Shown here: positions 34,663 through 44,845 of the stretch, in pieces
Numbering within the stretch: position 1 is the stretch's first letter
Layout: every line of letters starts with the position of its first letter
Origin: Bacteroidia bacterium Ga0077558
GTDB taxonomy: Bacteria > Bacteroidota > Bacteroidia > Chitinophagales > Chitinophagaceae
NCBI GenBank assembly: GCA_001464625.1
Contig: LNFJ01000171.1
Span: 101,543-165,542 of the forward strand
Direction of reading: 5' to 3'
DNA: 64,000 bases
Position numbers and translations under genes: made by a program
The notes under the pieces: model-generated
Seen by the model: only the letters and a program-made list of their open reading frames with translations
What the model was told of the DNA's origin: nothing
Databases searched by the model: none

Positions 34663-34809
34663 AATTTTATTGCTAAAACTTCGTGCAGTTGTATACCAAA
34701 TATAGTTTACCAAACTACCCGTTTCCAAATTTTTACCCCTTTTGATATGCACTCGTTTTGCACCTTGTTATCAACATAAAATAGCCCCAAATGCAGGCTT
34801 ATAAAGGGT

Positions 34810-35301
34810 TTAGTCTCTCATGTTCACATATTGTAAAGGAATTCCAAGATTTCCTGTTTTGCAAAGTTGTATCACATCCTGCAAGTCGTCAATTTTCTTC
34901 CCTGTTACTCTAACCAGGTCATCATTGATAGATGCCTGCACCTTCAAACCTGAATCTTTTATCAACTTTACTACCTTCTTTGCATCTTCTTGCGCCATTC
35001 CGTTTTTCACTTTCACGGTTTTCTTCCAATACTTACCGCTTATAGCCCCTTCTTTTGATAGGTCAAATGCTTCCGGTGCAATACCTTGTTTGTGCGAACG
35101 ACTTACCAATACATCCAATAGCTGACGCATCTTCATATCGTCATCTGTTTCCAGTTTTAACTGAAAATCTTTTTTGTCCAGATCAATAACGATATGTGAT
35201 CCTTTAAAATCAAAGCGGTTAGTAATTTCTTTGGTTACTACATTCACGGCGTTATCCAATGCTTGCGCATCTACTTTGCTAACAATATCAAATGAAGGCA
35301 T
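34810..35301 (-). CDS. yajQ: YajQ family nucleotide-binding protein
   Basis: 163 residues, full length. Starts MPSFDIVSKVDAQALDNAVN; has RFDFKGSHIVIDLDKKDF and VLVSRSHKQGIAPEAFDL, all YajQ signatures, and KVQASINDDLVRVTGKKIDD in the second ferredoxin-like domain. YajQ proteins bind nucleotides; some bind cyclic di-GMP and affect gene expression in pathogens. Cytoplasmic. Role in this organism unknown. Confidence 0.93.
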   Translation of the reverse strand: MPSFDIVSKVDAQALDNAVNVVTKEITNRFDFKGSHIVIDLDKKDFQLKLETDDDMKMRQLLDVLVSRSHKQGIAPEAFDLSKEGAISGKYWKKTVKVKNGMAQEDAKKVVKLIKDSGLKVQASINDDLVRVTGKKIDDLQDVIQLCKTGNLGIPLQYVNMRD

Positions 35302-35391
35302 AAAAATGTTTTAGATGAAACCAGATAATATAAGAGAATCAAATGTAAATGCTTTTTCTTATTCATCGTTAAATACCGTCAGCTATGTAAG

Positions 35392-35424
35392 CAAAAAATT
35401 TCACCCCGGTTACAACCGGGGTGA
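35392..35424 (-). terminator. Intrinsic terminator of the outer-membrane receptor gene
   Basis: Perfect ten-base stem TCACCCCGGT / ACCGGGGTGA with a four-base loop and a minus-strand AAATTTTTT tail, 33 bases after the stop at 35457. Confidence 0.78.
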
Positions 35425-35456
35425 AACGCAATTTAAATCCTTTTATATACTTGTAA

Positions 35457-37952
35457 TTAATTCTCTCCGGTATTCACCCTGTTTTTCTCTTCATCAGCAC
35501 CGCCGGTTTTTCTCTTTGGCATATTGCCTACCTTCCCTTTGCTGAAGCGGTAAGTAAAATTCAGTGCTACTTGTCTTGAATCTCTTTCTTGTTGGAACGT
35601 TGCATCTATATTACTGTACTTAATTACTCCCTTAGCCTTTTGCGTGTAGAGTACATCCCGAAAATTTAACCTTACAGTCCCTTTACCTTTTAGTACCTGC
35701 TTGCTAAAAGCCATATTCATAGCTCCAATTCCCTGGATCTTAAATACACCATCTACCCCGGGAGTACGGTAAAATCCTCCAATTTCAGCTCCCCATGTTT
35801 TGGCAAACTTAAATTGGTTTGTGAGGTTAAACTGACCAGTAGTAGCTCCAATACTTATATAATCGCCATTAACTATACCTCTAAAGCGGTTGTTGTAAAC
35901 ATTGGCGTACATATTGGCTGTCCACCATTTTTTAATAGGTCCCCCTGCACTAATTGCTAATCCGAATTGTTGCTGATTCGCAATATTTGCCTTTTTTACG
36001 AATGTCTCATTTCTATCTGTGTTTTGCTCTAACACTTCGTTGATAATATCTGTAGTTTTTGTATAGTTTAAAGTTGTATTTAAAAACCCTTTGTAGGTAT
36101 GCGTAAGTTCTATATTATGTGAAAACTGAGGGCTTAAATTGGGATTACCCTGCTCAAAAGTATATTTGTCAAGAAACAAAATGAAAGGGTTTAAATCCTC
36201 ATAGTCAGGCCTGTCTATACGTCGCCCATAGTTCAGCACAAATGAATGTTTTTCACTGGCCGAATATTGTAAATATGCAGTAGGAAAAAGTTGGGTATAA
36301 TTTCTTTTGAAATATTTATCAGCAAAAACAAATTTGTTTGAAACTGTATTATACTCATAGCCGCTCGAATGTCCGTCAGAATTGGTATTCTCCAGCCTTA
36401 GCCCAAATTGGCCGCTCCATTTTTTGTTAAATTGTTTACTGAAATTTACATAGGCAGCATTTACATTTTCTTTATAAATAAAATGATTGCTTCTTCCACT
36501 ATCCAATACCTGGCGGTTGTTTATAACGTTATTATAAACGCCATCATTATCCGTATTTACAAAACTTGTTTTTAATCCTGCTTCAAATTTTGCCCCATTC
36601 TTCAAAGGATGGGAGTAATCAATTTTGCCTGAATAAATGTCAATTTGCTGGGGTAAATTTCCTAGTAAAGTGTCTGGCTGTATAAATGGTAAACCGGAAG
36701 CATCAAAATAATTATTGATTAGTGATTGTCCGTTTGTGCTTCGATAGGTAAGGTAATCCGCATCAGCAGTTAACTCCCTTCCGGTAGAATCGAACACATG
36801 CCGAAAGTTAAGATTGGCACCACCATGTTTCCACTTTCTATCATTGGTTGTGTTGGCAAGTGTATTACTTTGCAATACGCCGAAAGGATCAAAAATCTTT
36901 ACATCACTAAAATTGTTAAAGGTGCCAGGGCTTTGGTAGCCATTAAGCACAATGCCGAATGTTGTCTTCTTCGATGCAAAATAATCCATACCAAGTTTTA
37001 CGCTGTAATTCTCTCCACCTTCCCGGATAGTATTTCGCTGCCCGAAGTTAGATTTTACTTCTTTTGTATTTGGGTCAATAAATTTCCGCTGTATATCAAG
37101 ATGCTGAAAATTCCGACGATAACTCTGACTAAGATTCGTAAACAAATTCACTTTATTCTTACGGTAATTAAAATTAAATGAGTTTGAAGCCTTTGGTAAA
37201 CGCCCCTGCGTATAAGTTGAAGAAATGCTACCATTGTATCCTAGTTGTTTTGTCTTTTTTGTTTTTATATTTATGATACCACTATTACCAGCCGCTTCAT
37301 ATTTTGCCGGGGGGTTAGTCATAATTTCAATTTGATCCAGTTGATTACTGTTCATGTTGCTTAGCAAATTAGTGAGGTCTGTACCAGAAAGATAGGTGGG
37401 TCTTCCATCTATATAAATCTGTACACCCTGTTTTCCTTTAAGACTGATATTGCCGTCTTTATCAACTGATACACCCGGGGACTTTTCAAGTACTTCAAGT
37501 GCGGTGGCACCTACATTAGTAGCGGCAGCTTCTACATTTACAATAGTGCGGTCAATCTTTTGCTCTATAAGAGGTTTTCTTGCCGTAACAGTTACTCCTC
37601 CAATACTTTTTACAACAGGCATCAATTCAATTGTTTTTAGTGTAACTGTCAGGTTTGAAGCATTAATTTCAAATACTTCAGAAAAGCCCTTGGTATGACC
37701 GATTGCACTAATCGAAACAATATATTTTCCTTCCGCTATACCTTCAAAAGTGAAACGTCCTGTTTTATCAGCTACAGACATTTTAGCTACGGAAGAATCG
37801 GTGGCTTTTAATAAAGCTATAGTAGCCGACTCAATGGTTTTTGTATTTCCATCAATAACGGTTCCAACAACTTTTCCTTTGTTAGTTTGACCAAAAGCTG
37901 CGATTGTAAAAAACATCAGAAACAAAAGCAGCAGGTTTTTAATTTTTTTCAT
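35457..37952 (-). CDS. TonB-dependent receptor-like outer membrane protein
   Basis: 831 residues. Signal peptide, then a carboxypeptidase-like regulatory domain (GKVVGTVIDGNTKTIESATI), a plug region (IEQKIDRTIVNVEAAATNVG, SLKGKQGVQIYIDGRPTYLSG with the IEIMTNPPAKYEAAG motif) and a beta-barrel of the outer-membrane beta-barrel 'family 14' kind ending in VALNFTYRFSKGKVGN. In this group the TonB box is poorly defined and substrates are unknown. No SusD-like partner is present. A LytS/LytTR pair lies directly upstream. Confidence 0.85.
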   Translation of the reverse strand: MKKIKNLLLLFLMFFTIAAFGQTNKGKVVGTVIDGNTKTIESATIALLKATDSSVAKMSVADKTGRFTFEGIAEGKYIVSISAIGHTKGFSEVFEINASNLTVTLKTIELMPVVKSIGGVTVTARKPLIEQKIDRTIVNVEAAATNVGATALEVLEKSPGVSVDKDGNISLKGKQGVQIYIDGRPTYLSGTDLTNLLSNMNSNQLDQIEIMTNPPAKYEAAGNSGIINIKTKKTKQLGYNGSISSTYTQGRLPKASNSFNFNYRKNKVNLFTNLSQSYRRNFQHLDIQRKFIDPNTKEVKSNFGQRNTIREGGENYSVKLGMDYFASKKTTFGIVLNGYQSPGTFNNFSDVKIFDPFGVLQSNTLANTTNDRKWKHGGANLNFRHVFDSTGRELTADADYLTYRSTNGQSLINNYFDASGLPFIQPDTLLGNLPQQIDIYSGKIDYSHPLKNGAKFEAGLKTSFVNTDNDGVYNNVINNRQVLDSGRSNHFIYKENVNAAYVNFSKQFNKKWSGQFGLRLENTNSDGHSSGYEYNTVSNKFVFADKYFKRNYTQLFPTAYLQYSASEKHSFVLNYGRRIDRPDYEDLNPFILFLDKYTFEQGNPNLSPQFSHNIELTHTYKGFLNTTLNYTKTTDIINEVLEQNTDRNETFVKKANIANQQQFGLAISAGGPIKKWWTANMYANVYNNRFRGIVNGDYISIGATTGQFNLTNQFKFAKTWGAEIGGFYRTPGVDGVFKIQGIGAMNMAFSKQVLKGKGTVRLNFRDVLYTQKAKGVIKYSNIDATFQQERDSRQVALNFTYRFSKGKVGNMPKRKTGGADEEKNRVNTGEN

Positions 37953-38264
37953 TATTTACTATTTAGTACTGGTTTTTGATTATTACAGTTCAAAGGTAGG
38001 TACTTTGCATTACCTAGAACATTGTTTTAAATTAAACGGCCATATTTAAGGATGTACGGCCGTTTTCTGGAATACTAGTGTGACGCAAGGCTGACAACCT
38101 GGTTACAATTGCGCTGATTTTTAGGATGAGCGGCTAATTTTTGCAATAAATGGCCTTTTGACACAGATTTAAAGCTAAGCCGGGTCTTGTGGAGAATAAA
38201 ACAATACTTAGTAAATGATCTATTTAGATATACCAAGTGTATGAAATATGGAATAAGCTGGGAC
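37953..38264. other. Intergenic region between receptor and LytTR regulator genes
   Basis: 312 bases. Contains the -7 box of the receptor gene and an inverted repeat AAACGGCC / GGCCGTTT (38034-38041 and 38058-38065, 16-base loop). The repeat could be a weak terminator for the regulator genes or a regulator site above the receptor promoter. An 87-codon open frame here is not convincing. Confidence 0.45.
37991..37998 (-). promoter_or_regulatory. -7 box of the outer-membrane receptor gene
   Basis: On the minus strand this reads TACCTTTG, a perfect TAnnTTTG box, 38 bases before the start at 37952. The -33 region has no TTTG; the gene may need an activator. Confidence 0.45.
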
Positions 38265-39029
38265 TTATAGACCAAATTCTGTACGGATAGCATCATGATA
38301 AGTACGGCCTGAGGTAAGGCGGGTGGACTCCTTATCATCCATTACGAATAAATAACGACCATTAAAATGGCGGTGCATCTCCTTTATTTTGTCTTTATTT
38401 ATTATATATGACTTTTGAATCCTGTAAAATTGTGACGGCAGCTTCTCGGATAGTGCGGAAAGAGATTGGTCTGTAAGGTGCTTCTGCCCTTCTGCAGTGT
38501 GAATGAACACATATTTATCCTGTGCTTCCAGGTAAACAATGTTCTCATATTTAAGTAATATAATCCTGTCGCCGGTTCTTATTGGCAGCGCAGTAGTTTG
38601 TTTCGGAGCTTGTAACTGACGGATAATTTCCCGCAGGCTCACCGAATTCAACTCCTGGTTCAGTCTTCCAAATTGCTTTAATTTATCAATGCTTTGCTGA
38701 AGCCTTTCCTCTTTTATTGGTTTCAATAAATAATCAATAGAAAAAGTTTCAAATGCTTTTATCGCATATTGTTCATACGCTGTAGTAAAAATGATATTAG
38801 GCTTTTCTTTTAGCTGCTCTAATACTTCAAATCCCGTTAAATCGGGCATTTGAATATCTAAAAAAACAAGATCAGGTTTTAGCTCTTCTATTTTTTGGAT
38901 TGCTTCTCTTCCCGTACCTGCTTCATCAATAACTGTAACTACATCGGCATGCTCTTGTAAAAGACTTTTCATCAATCTTCTCGCTGCAGGCTCGTCATCA
39001 ACTACAATGGCTTTAAATACCTGGCTCAT
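38265..39029 (-). CDS. LytTR response regulator
   Basis: 254 residues. Receiver domain 1-125 with the acidic pocket (VVDDEPAARRL), the phospho-acceptor Asp in PDLVFLDIQMPDLTG and the Lys in IDYLLKPI. The C-terminal LytTR DNA-binding domain spans about 150-254 (LLKYENIVYLEAQDKYVFIH, FYRIQKSYIINKDKI). It overlaps its kinase gene by 17 bases. It probably binds direct repeats upstream of nearby target genes, with the receptor gene a candidate. Confidence 0.92.
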   Translation of the reverse strand: MSQVFKAIVVDDEPAARRLMKSLLQEHADVVTVIDEAGTGREAIQKIEELKPDLVFLDIQMPDLTGFEVLEQLKEKPNIIFTTAYEQYAIKAFETFSIDYLLKPIKEERLQQSIDKLKQFGRLNQELNSVSLREIIRQLQAPKQTTALPIRTGDRIILLKYENIVYLEAQDKYVFIHTAEGQKHLTDQSLSALSEKLPSQFYRIQKSYIINKDKIKEMHRHFNGRYLFVMDDKESTRLTSGRTYHDAIRTEFGL

Positions 39030-40179
39030 TTCTAATTAATTTTTTAATATATATGCAAACTTCCTTATGAGGCTTATTATTAAAACTAAGTTCAAAGCTT
39101 TCCGGAAATAGTAATTCTAATTTGTCATACACACTTTTAACTCCATAACCCGGGTTTAATTCCTCCGGGAAAAGTGGTCCGTTATCCATGACCACTAACA
39201 TCATACCTTCTTCATGCCTTTTAACTTCAAGGTTTATTTCTGTCATTTTACCGGTAGCTTTTAATCCATGCTTTACAGCATTTTCTACCAGTGGTTGCAG
39301 TACAAATCGTGGAACAAGAAAATGATTCAAACTATCATCAACTTTTATAGCGCAGTTTAGTTGATCTTCAAATCTTATTTTTTCTATTTGTAAATACACT
39401 TCAGCCATGGCAATTTCATCCTTAACGGTTGAATAATTATTCTGGCTATAATTAATGCTGTAGCGAAAAAGATCTGCTAAAGCAATGGTCATTTTTCTTG
39501 CTTTTTTACCATCTGTTATTGATAAATCAGCAATAGAGTTTAATGCATTGTACAAAAAATGGGGATTTACTTTTGAATGAAGGGCATCCAATTCTGCCTT
39601 TACTTTCAACTCTCTTAAACGACTTAACTCTAACTCTTTTTCATCAAACTTTCTTTTTCTTTCAATATCCAAATAACGGATAACTATATAAACAAGCCCG
39701 GTAGCACCAGCAAGATATATACTGTTTATCGTTACATATTTCAGGAATGGGCTGTCTTTGCCATAAATCAAATACCCAAGAGGAATATTGATAATAAGGG
39801 TTGTAATTACAAGAGTAGCTAATATTAAAAAATTGTGTTTAATGAAGGAAAGTCTCTTAAGTCTTGGACTCTCCGAAACAACTCTTACAAGGTTATAAAT
39901 AATAAGGGTACAAAGCGTTGTGGAAATTAATTGCCCTAAAATGGCCCACCCCCAACCATGTTTAGCTAATAAATAAAAAAACCCACCGCCCATGGGCAGC
40001 ATAGCAGTTGAAATACAAAAAATGATCAACCATGCAGCTACATTTTTTCTGAGCAACTCATTTCGAATACTATTCTTAAACAGGCGGCTAAAGGCAGCCA
40101 GCAAATAAAGGCCCGCTACAGCAAATAATAAGCAGACTTTAATAAGAATAATGTACTCCAGTGTGGATGGCTCTTTCAT
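39013..40179 (-). CDS. LytS-type sensor histidine kinase
   Basis: 388 residues from the ATG at 40179; a TTG four codons upstream is less likely. Several N-terminal membrane helices (IILIKVCLLFAVAGLYLL, VAAWLIIFCISTAMLP, TLVITTLIINIPLGYLIY) are followed by a short coiled segment and a His-kinase domain with HSKVNPHFLYNALNSIADLS (phospho-His) and FVLQPLVENAVKHGLKATG, then an ATPase part with VVMDNGP. This type pairs with LytTR regulators. The signal is unknown. Confidence 0.9.
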   Translation of the reverse strand: MKEPSTLEYIILIKVCLLFAVAGLYLLAAFSRLFKNSIRNELLRKNVAAWLIIFCISTAMLPMGGGFFYLLAKHGWGWAILGQLISTTLCTLIIYNLVRVVSESPRLKRLSFIKHNFLILATLVITTLIINIPLGYLIYGKDSPFLKYVTINSIYLAGATGLVYIVIRYLDIERKRKFDEKELELSRLRELKVKAELDALHSKVNPHFLYNALNSIADLSITDGKKARKMTIALADLFRYSINYSQNNYSTVKDEIAMAEVYLQIEKIRFEDQLNCAIKVDDSLNHFLVPRFVLQPLVENAVKHGLKATGKMTEINLEVKRHEEGMMLVVMDNGPLFPEELNPGYGVKSVYDKLELLFPESFELSFNNKPHKEVCIYIKKLIRNEPGI

Positions 40180-40279
40180 TTGAAGCAACAAGATATAAAA
40201 ACAGGAATAATATGGCAGTTAGGGTTCGCAAAATGCCCGTTTTAAAGAGTGAACTGATTATATTGCAGAAAAACAGGAA

Positions 40280-41296
40280 ATGATAATAGACTACAGGTCA
40301 GATACAGTTACCCAGCCAAGCCCTGCTATGCTGGAAGCTATGATGAAAGCAAAAACCGGAGATGATGTGTTTGGAGAAGACCCTTCCATCAACCAATTGG
40401 AAAGAATGACCGCTGATATGTTTGGTATGGAAGCCGCTATTTTTTGCCCTTCAGGAACGATGACCAATCAAATTGCAATTAAATGTCATACACAGCCCGG
40501 TGATGAAGTGATTTGCGATGAAAGCTCACATGTGTACCAATATGAAGGAGGGGGCATTGCATTTAATTCAGGTGCCTCTGTTAAACTATTATATGGCGAC
40601 AGAGGAAGAATAACTGCAGACCAGGTACTAGCTGCCATAAATCCCGATGATCCGCACAGAGCAAACACCAGTCTTGTATCGTTAGAGAATACATCTAATC
40701 GTGGCGGTGGAAGTTGCTATGACCTTGCAGAAATAAAAAAAATACAAGCATTATGCAAAGAAAAAAATCTTGCCTTCCATCTTGATGGCGCAAGATTATG
40801 GAATGCAATAGTTGCAAAAAAAGAAACCGCTAAACAATATGGAGATGCGTTTGATAGTATCTCTGTTTGTTTAAGTAAAAGTCTTGGTTGTCCTGTAGGT
40901 AGTTTATTAGTTGGAAAGAAAGATCTAGTAAAGAAGGCCCGAAGAATTCGCAAAGCTTTTGGAGGTGGAATGAGACAAGCAGGATTTATTGCAGCGGCTG
41001 GAATTTATGCATTGGAAAATAATATTTCCCGGCTCGAAGAAGATCATATTCATGCAAAGCAAATTGCCGACGCTATTGCTACCAAGAATTTTGTAAAAAT
41101 GGTATTGCCGGTAGAAACCAACATTATCATATTTGAATTAAAAGATGGGATGACCGCTCCGGATCTGGTAGCTACATTAAAAAACAGTTCTATCTTGGGT
41201 TATGCTATTTCTCCCAACAGAGTAAGATTGGTTACTCATCTTGACATTAGCGCAGCAATGGTACAAAAAACAATAGAAGCATTTAATCAACTTTAG
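40280..41296 (+). CDS. ltaE: Low-specificity L-threonine aldolase
   Basis: 338 residues, a PLP fold type I enzyme that cleaves threonine or allo-threonine to glycine and acetaldehyde. [19 protein letters not shown] is the family start, [15 protein letters not shown] carries the Asp that contacts PLP nitrogen, and [16 protein letters not shown] carries the PLP Lys. Full length and intact. Eleven bases before pgi and probably co-transcribed. Confidence 0.93.
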   Translation: MIIDYRSDTVTQPSPAMLEAMMKAKTGDDVFGEDPSINQLERMTADMFGMEAAIFCPSGTMTNQIAIKCHTQPGDEVICDESSHVYQYEGGGIAFNSGASVKLLYGDRGRITADQVLAAINPDDPHRANTSLVSLENTSNRGGGSCYDLAEIKKIQALCKEKNLAFHLDGARLWNAIVAKKETAKQYGDAFDSISVCLSKSLGCPVGSLLVGKKDLVKKARRIRKAFGGGMRQAGFIAAAGIYALENNISRLEEDHIHAKQIADAIATKNFVKMVLPVETNIIIFELKDGMTAPDLVATLKNSSILGYAISPNRVRLVTHLDISAAMVQKTIEAFNQL

Positions 41297-41307
41297 TACT
41301 TATAATT

Positions 41308-42954
41308 ATGTTTCCATCAATAAATCCGGTCAATACAAATTCCTGGAAAGAACTGCAAGCCCATTACCTGCAGATGAAAGAGGTACACATGAGAGAACTA
41401 TTTCTTTCCGGCAACAGGTTCAAAAAATATTCTCTTTGTACCAATGAGCTTGTATTCGACTATTCAAAAAATATTATTACAGATGAAACAATAAAACTTT
41501 TACTGGGACTGGCAAAAGATTGTAAAGTAAAAGAGGCTATTGCTGCCATGTTTAATGGCGAAAAGATAAACAAAACAGAAAACAGAGCGGTATTGCATAC
41601 CGCCTTACGCAATTTTTCGGGCAACCCGGTTTTTACGGAAGGCAAAGATGTAATGCCTGATGTAAAAAAAGCATTAAAAAAAATGAAAGCTTTTTGCAAT
41701 GGCGTTCACAAAGGCGATACAAGAGGCTATACCGGTAAGCGGATAACACATTTTGTAAACATTGGTATCGGTGGCAGCGATTTAGGACCATTAATGGTGA
41801 CAGAAGCACTAAAACCTTATTGGATTGATGGCATCCAAACATATTTCGTTTCTAATGTAGATGGATCGCACATTGCAGAGGTATTAAAAAAGGTTGATCC
41901 GCAAAGAACATTATTCCTGATTGCTTCTAAAACATTTACTACACAGGAAACCATGACAAATGCTCATACAGCAAGAGAATGGTTTCTTAAAAAAGCAAAG
42001 AAAGAATCCCATATAGCAAAGCACTTTGTTGCCTTATCTACTAATGAAAGTGCCGTAGTAAATTTTGGTATTGATAAAAAGAACATGTTTGAATTTTGGG
42101 ATTGGGTAGGTGGCCGTTATTCATTATGGAGTTCTATTGGACTTTCTATTGCATTGACAATTGGCTACAAAAATTTTGAGCAATTATTGAAAGGAGCTTA
42201 TGAAGCTGACGTTCATTTTTCTACTGCCCCATTCAAAGAAAATATTCCTGTATTAATGGCTTTACTAGGTATTTGGTACACTAATTTTTTTGGCGTACAA
42301 TCAGAAGCTATTTTACCATACGATCAATATCTACACCGCTTTGCTGCATACTTTCAACAGGGGAATATGGAAAGCAATGGGAAAACTATTGACAGAAATG
42401 GGGAAGCAGTTGAATATGCAACCGGGCCTGTTATTTGGGGGGAACCGGGTACTAATGGCCAACATGCATTTTATCAACTGATACACCAGGGCACTTCCTT
42501 AATCCCTTGTGATTTTATTGCACCGGCGCAAACACATAACCCCATTGAGGATCATCATGTAAAATTATTAAGCAATTTTTTTGCACAGACAGAAGCATTG
42601 ATGAATGGGAAAACAGAAACAGAATCAAGAAAAGAATTAGAAAGTGCCGGACTTAATACGGAACAGGTGGTTAAATTACTCCCATATAAAATTTTTGCAG
42701 GCAACAAACCCACCAATTCTTTTATTCTCAAAAAAATAACGCCACACTCATTAGGCAATCTTATTGCAATGTATGAACATAAAATATTTGTACAAGGTGT
42801 AATCTGGAATGTTTACAGCTTTGACCAATGGGGAGTAGAATTAGGCAAGCAGTTAGCGAATAAAATATTACCTGAACTGGAAACGGCAGCACCCGTATCG
42901 AATCATGATTCTTCAACAAATGGTTTAATAAATGCGTGGAAAGGGATGAAATGA
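41308..42954 (+). CDS. pgi: Glucose-6-phosphate isomerase
   Basis: 548 residues, full length. Converts glucose 6-phosphate and fructose 6-phosphate. Signatures: [49 protein letters not shown], and [20 protein letters not shown] with the catalytic His in that region, plus [21 protein letters not shown] C-terminal motif. Cytoplasmic, second gene of a two-gene unit with threonine aldolase. Confidence 0.97.
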   Translation: MFPSINPVNTNSWKELQAHYLQMKEVHMRELFLSGNRFKKYSLCTNELVFDYSKNIITDETIKLLLGLAKDCKVKEAIAAMFNGEKINKTENRAVLHTALRNFSGNPVFTEGKDVMPDVKKALKKMKAFCNGVHKGDTRGYTGKRITHFVNIGIGGSDLGPLMVTEALKPYWIDGIQTYFVSNVDGSHIAEVLKKVDPQRTLFLIASKTFTTQETMTNAHTAREWFLKKAKKESHIAKHFVALSTNESAVVNFGIDKKNMFEFWDWVGGRYSLWSSIGLSIALTIGYKNFEQLLKGAYEADVHFSTAPFKENIPVLMALLGIWYTNFFGVQSEAILPYDQYLHRFAAYFQQGNMESNGKTIDRNGEAVEYATGPVIWGEPGTNGQHAFYQLIHQGTSLIPCDFIAPAQTHNPIEDHHVKLLSNFFAQTEALMNGKTETESRKELESAGLNTEQVVKLLPYKIFAGNKPTNSFILKKITPHSLGNLIAMYEHKIFVQGVIWNVYSFDQWGVELGKQLANKILPELETAAPVSNHDSSTNGLINAWKGMK

Positions 42955-43000
42955 GAAAACGACTCTAGCCCTTCTTTACGCTGATTAGTTTCACCGATTC

Positions 43001-43492
43001 CTACTGAGGAGACAGCAAAAATAATACAGGCGAAGAGTATTTACCTCCCGAAGTAAGTACGGATGGTTTTACCCGCAGATCTATGTAGAAAACAGTTTTA
43101 ATAGCATTAGTCTCACTAATAAGAACAGTTTGGGGAGTATTAGTAAGTGAGATAAAGCCTCCTTTATTGCCCTTCACTTCTACCATACTAATATTGGCAT
43201 TGGATGAGGCTCCAACACTGCCGGGTTTTAAAAATGGTGTATTCGTTTCTACTGTAATTAACCAGGGTACATTGCTGATAATTGTTAGCCGGTAGTAGCC
43301 GGGGCGATAAATACCTTTTTCAATTTCACTGGGATCACTAAAAGTAAGTGGAGAAGGATCAACTATTTCTATTTTCAAATCTTGTAAGGCTTGTACTTCA
43401 ACAGTTCCTGCTACTGTTTGTACACCACCTCCTGCTTGCCCTACTAAAAATAAAGGCATCAGAAAAAACGATATGATTAGTAGCTTTTTCAT
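43001..43492 (-). CDS. Small secreted subunit-like protein (last gene of usher-like cluster)
   Basis: 163 residues with a signal peptide (MKKLLIISFFLMPLFLVGQ). The mature part is beta-rich, like a pilin-type sandwich (VQTVAGTVEVQALQDLKIEI, YRPGYYRLTIISNVPWLITV) and ends in strands VFYIDLRVKPSVLTSGGKYS then PVLFLLSPQ, the way fimbrial subunits end in a Y.x.PV..x strand. No T9SS tail. Its ATG overlaps the previous gene's stop (ATGA), so translation is coupled. I infer a minor fibre subunit; no family was recognised. Confidence 0.7.
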   Translation of the reverse strand: MKKLLIISFFLMPLFLVGQAGGGVQTVAGTVEVQALQDLKIEIVDPSPLTFSDPSEIEKGIYRPGYYRLTIISNVPWLITVETNTPFLKPGSVGASSNANISMVEVKGNKGGFISLTNTPQTVLISETNAIKTVFYIDLRVKPSVLTSGGKYSSPVLFLLSPQ

Positions 43493-43971
43493 TGTATTGT
43501 TTGTGAAAATACAATTGTATAATTGTACATATCCGGTTTAATAAAGTTTTTTGGTGCTAACAACTTTACATCATATACAAAAGAATATTCCTGTAAACTT
43601 GTAGCAGAACCCCTGGGTAAAGTAAACAACAAAACTGGTGTGCCAGTTATAGGAACATCTGTGCCGGTGACAATAGCAGCGCCGGATGACTTATGATTAA
43701 GATGAAGAACAAGAGAGTTGCTCAACTCCGTATTCCGCATACTGCCCTGCACCAATACACTGGCATATACCTTTACTATATCGCCCCCAACATTTACTTT
43801 TACATTAAACGCATTATTAATCACTTTGGGGTAAAGCATTTCTTCGGCGGTAGCATATGAAAAGCTAATAGCACTATTTTGTGTAACGAGCATTTCATTC
43901 GGCCTTGTTAATGGCTGAGAGAAAGATACTATTGTTAACAGGTATGCAATAATCGTTAATCCGATTTTCAT
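43489..43971 (-). CDS. Small secreted subunit-like protein (usher-like cluster)
   Basis: 160 residues with a signal peptide (MKIGLTIIAYLLTIVSFSQP). Mature part about 140 residues of alternating strands (KVINNAFNVKVNVGGDIVKV, VLVQGSMRNTELSNSLVLHL) ending MYNYTIVFSQTIQ, a pilin-like final strand. It lies 12 bases after the chaperone-like gene and shares four bases with the next gene. By position it could be a tip or minor subunit. No known family seen. Confidence 0.7.
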   Translation of the reverse strand: MKIGLTIIAYLLTIVSFSQPLTRPNEMLVTQNSAISFSYATAEEMLYPKVINNAFNVKVNVGGDIVKVYASVLVQGSMRNTELSNSLVLHLNHKSSGAAIVTGTDVPITGTPVLLFTLPRGSATSLQEYSFVYDVKLLAPKNFIKPDMYNYTIVFSQTIQ

Positions 43972-43983
43972 TTACTTTATTTT

Positions 43984-44826
43984 CTATTGAATATCAATTT
44001 CTGCCTGAGATGCTTGTAAAGGCATATCATCTCCTCCATCAGCAGTTGCCAGTATTGAATACTTACCGGGTTTTAGACCAGTTGGCACTAAGTAATTAAC
44101 TAATCTTTTCTGTCCGGGAAACATAGGAAAATCCTGTTGAGGCAATTTTGTTTTTTCGCCGGTAGATAGATTGGTCATTTCAAAGTTACATTTAACTTTT
44201 AACTGTTGAGTGCCTTCATTAAGACAAGCAATCTGATAAAGTATGGAATCCTTCTTATGAACAATGTTTTTAAAACTCAGCATACTAAGATAGACTCTTT
44301 TCAGATTAGGAGGTGTTTGATATACATGTACACCAACCCTGAAATTATAAACAACTTGCTGAGTAATGTCCTTTTCGGTCTTAAGGGCTTTTTCCTCATT
44401 TACCAGTTGAATAAAAACCATCGCCCATTTCATTTCCTCAATAGCGGCAGCAGAATCAGGTAGTTGCATCCGTACCGATATAACTGCAGAAGAATCGGGT
44501 TCTAACTCCACAATATCCCTGCTAATAGCTACCCATCTTGCACAACTACGGGAAATAGAGTTAGCAGGAGAATACTTATGATCTCCCACACTGTCCCTTT
44601 CCCAATCGCCAAGGTAAATCTTGTACTGATGCTTTTCCGGCAACCTGTTGGTAATTGTTATTTCACGGTTTGCTGACTGACCGTTACTCAAGTTAAAAGA
44701 TACAATACTGGGTAACACAATCATACCCTTTGCCTTTTTCAAACCACTGGTATCTCCCAGGTTCTGGCCGTGTGATATAATTCCCAAAAAAATAAATAAT
44801 AATACAGTTAATAATATCCGTTTCAT
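43984..44826 (-). CDS. PapD-like periplasmic chaperone (usher-like cluster)
   Basis: 280 residues with a signal peptide (MKRILLTVLLFIFLGIISHG). The mature protein has the plan of a fimbrial chaperone: a first Ig-like domain that opens with strand MIVLPSIVSFNLSNGQSANR and EITITNRLPEKHQYKIYLGD, then VELEPDSSAVISVRMQLPDS, and a second Ig-like domain (YQIACLNEGTQQLKVKCNFE, LKPGKYSILATADGGD). PapD-type chaperones donate a strand to unfolded pilins in the periplasm. Similarity is by plan, not by close identity; the canonical Arg/Lys anchor pair cannot be assigned with certainty. Confidence 0.65.
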   Translation of the reverse strand: MKRILLTVLLFIFLGIISHGQNLGDTSGLKKAKGMIVLPSIVSFNLSNGQSANREITITNRLPEKHQYKIYLGDWERDSVGDHKYSPANSISRSCARWVAISRDIVELEPDSSAVISVRMQLPDSAAAIEEMKWAMVFIQLVNEEKALKTEKDITQQVVYNFRVGVHVYQTPPNLKRVYLSMLSFKNIVHKKDSILYQIACLNEGTQQLKVKCNFEMTNLSTGEKTKLPQQDFPMFPGQKRLVNYLVPTGLKPGKYSILATADGGDDMPLQASQAEIDIQ

Positions 44827-44845
44827 ATATACATTTTCTTTGTAC

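Larger units (their letters stand above)
34377..34809. other. Intergenic region with rpmE promoter and a 39-base repeat
   Basis: 433 bases between rpmE and the yajQ-like gene. Contents: the rpmE promoter (34441-34472) and a 39-base tandem repeat (34574-34662). No other gene is evident. Confidence 0.5.

Noticed and set aside
38075..38338. 87-codon minus-strand frame between the receptor and LytTR genes
   Set aside because: It overlaps the LytTR coding region in another frame and has no protein-like pattern.
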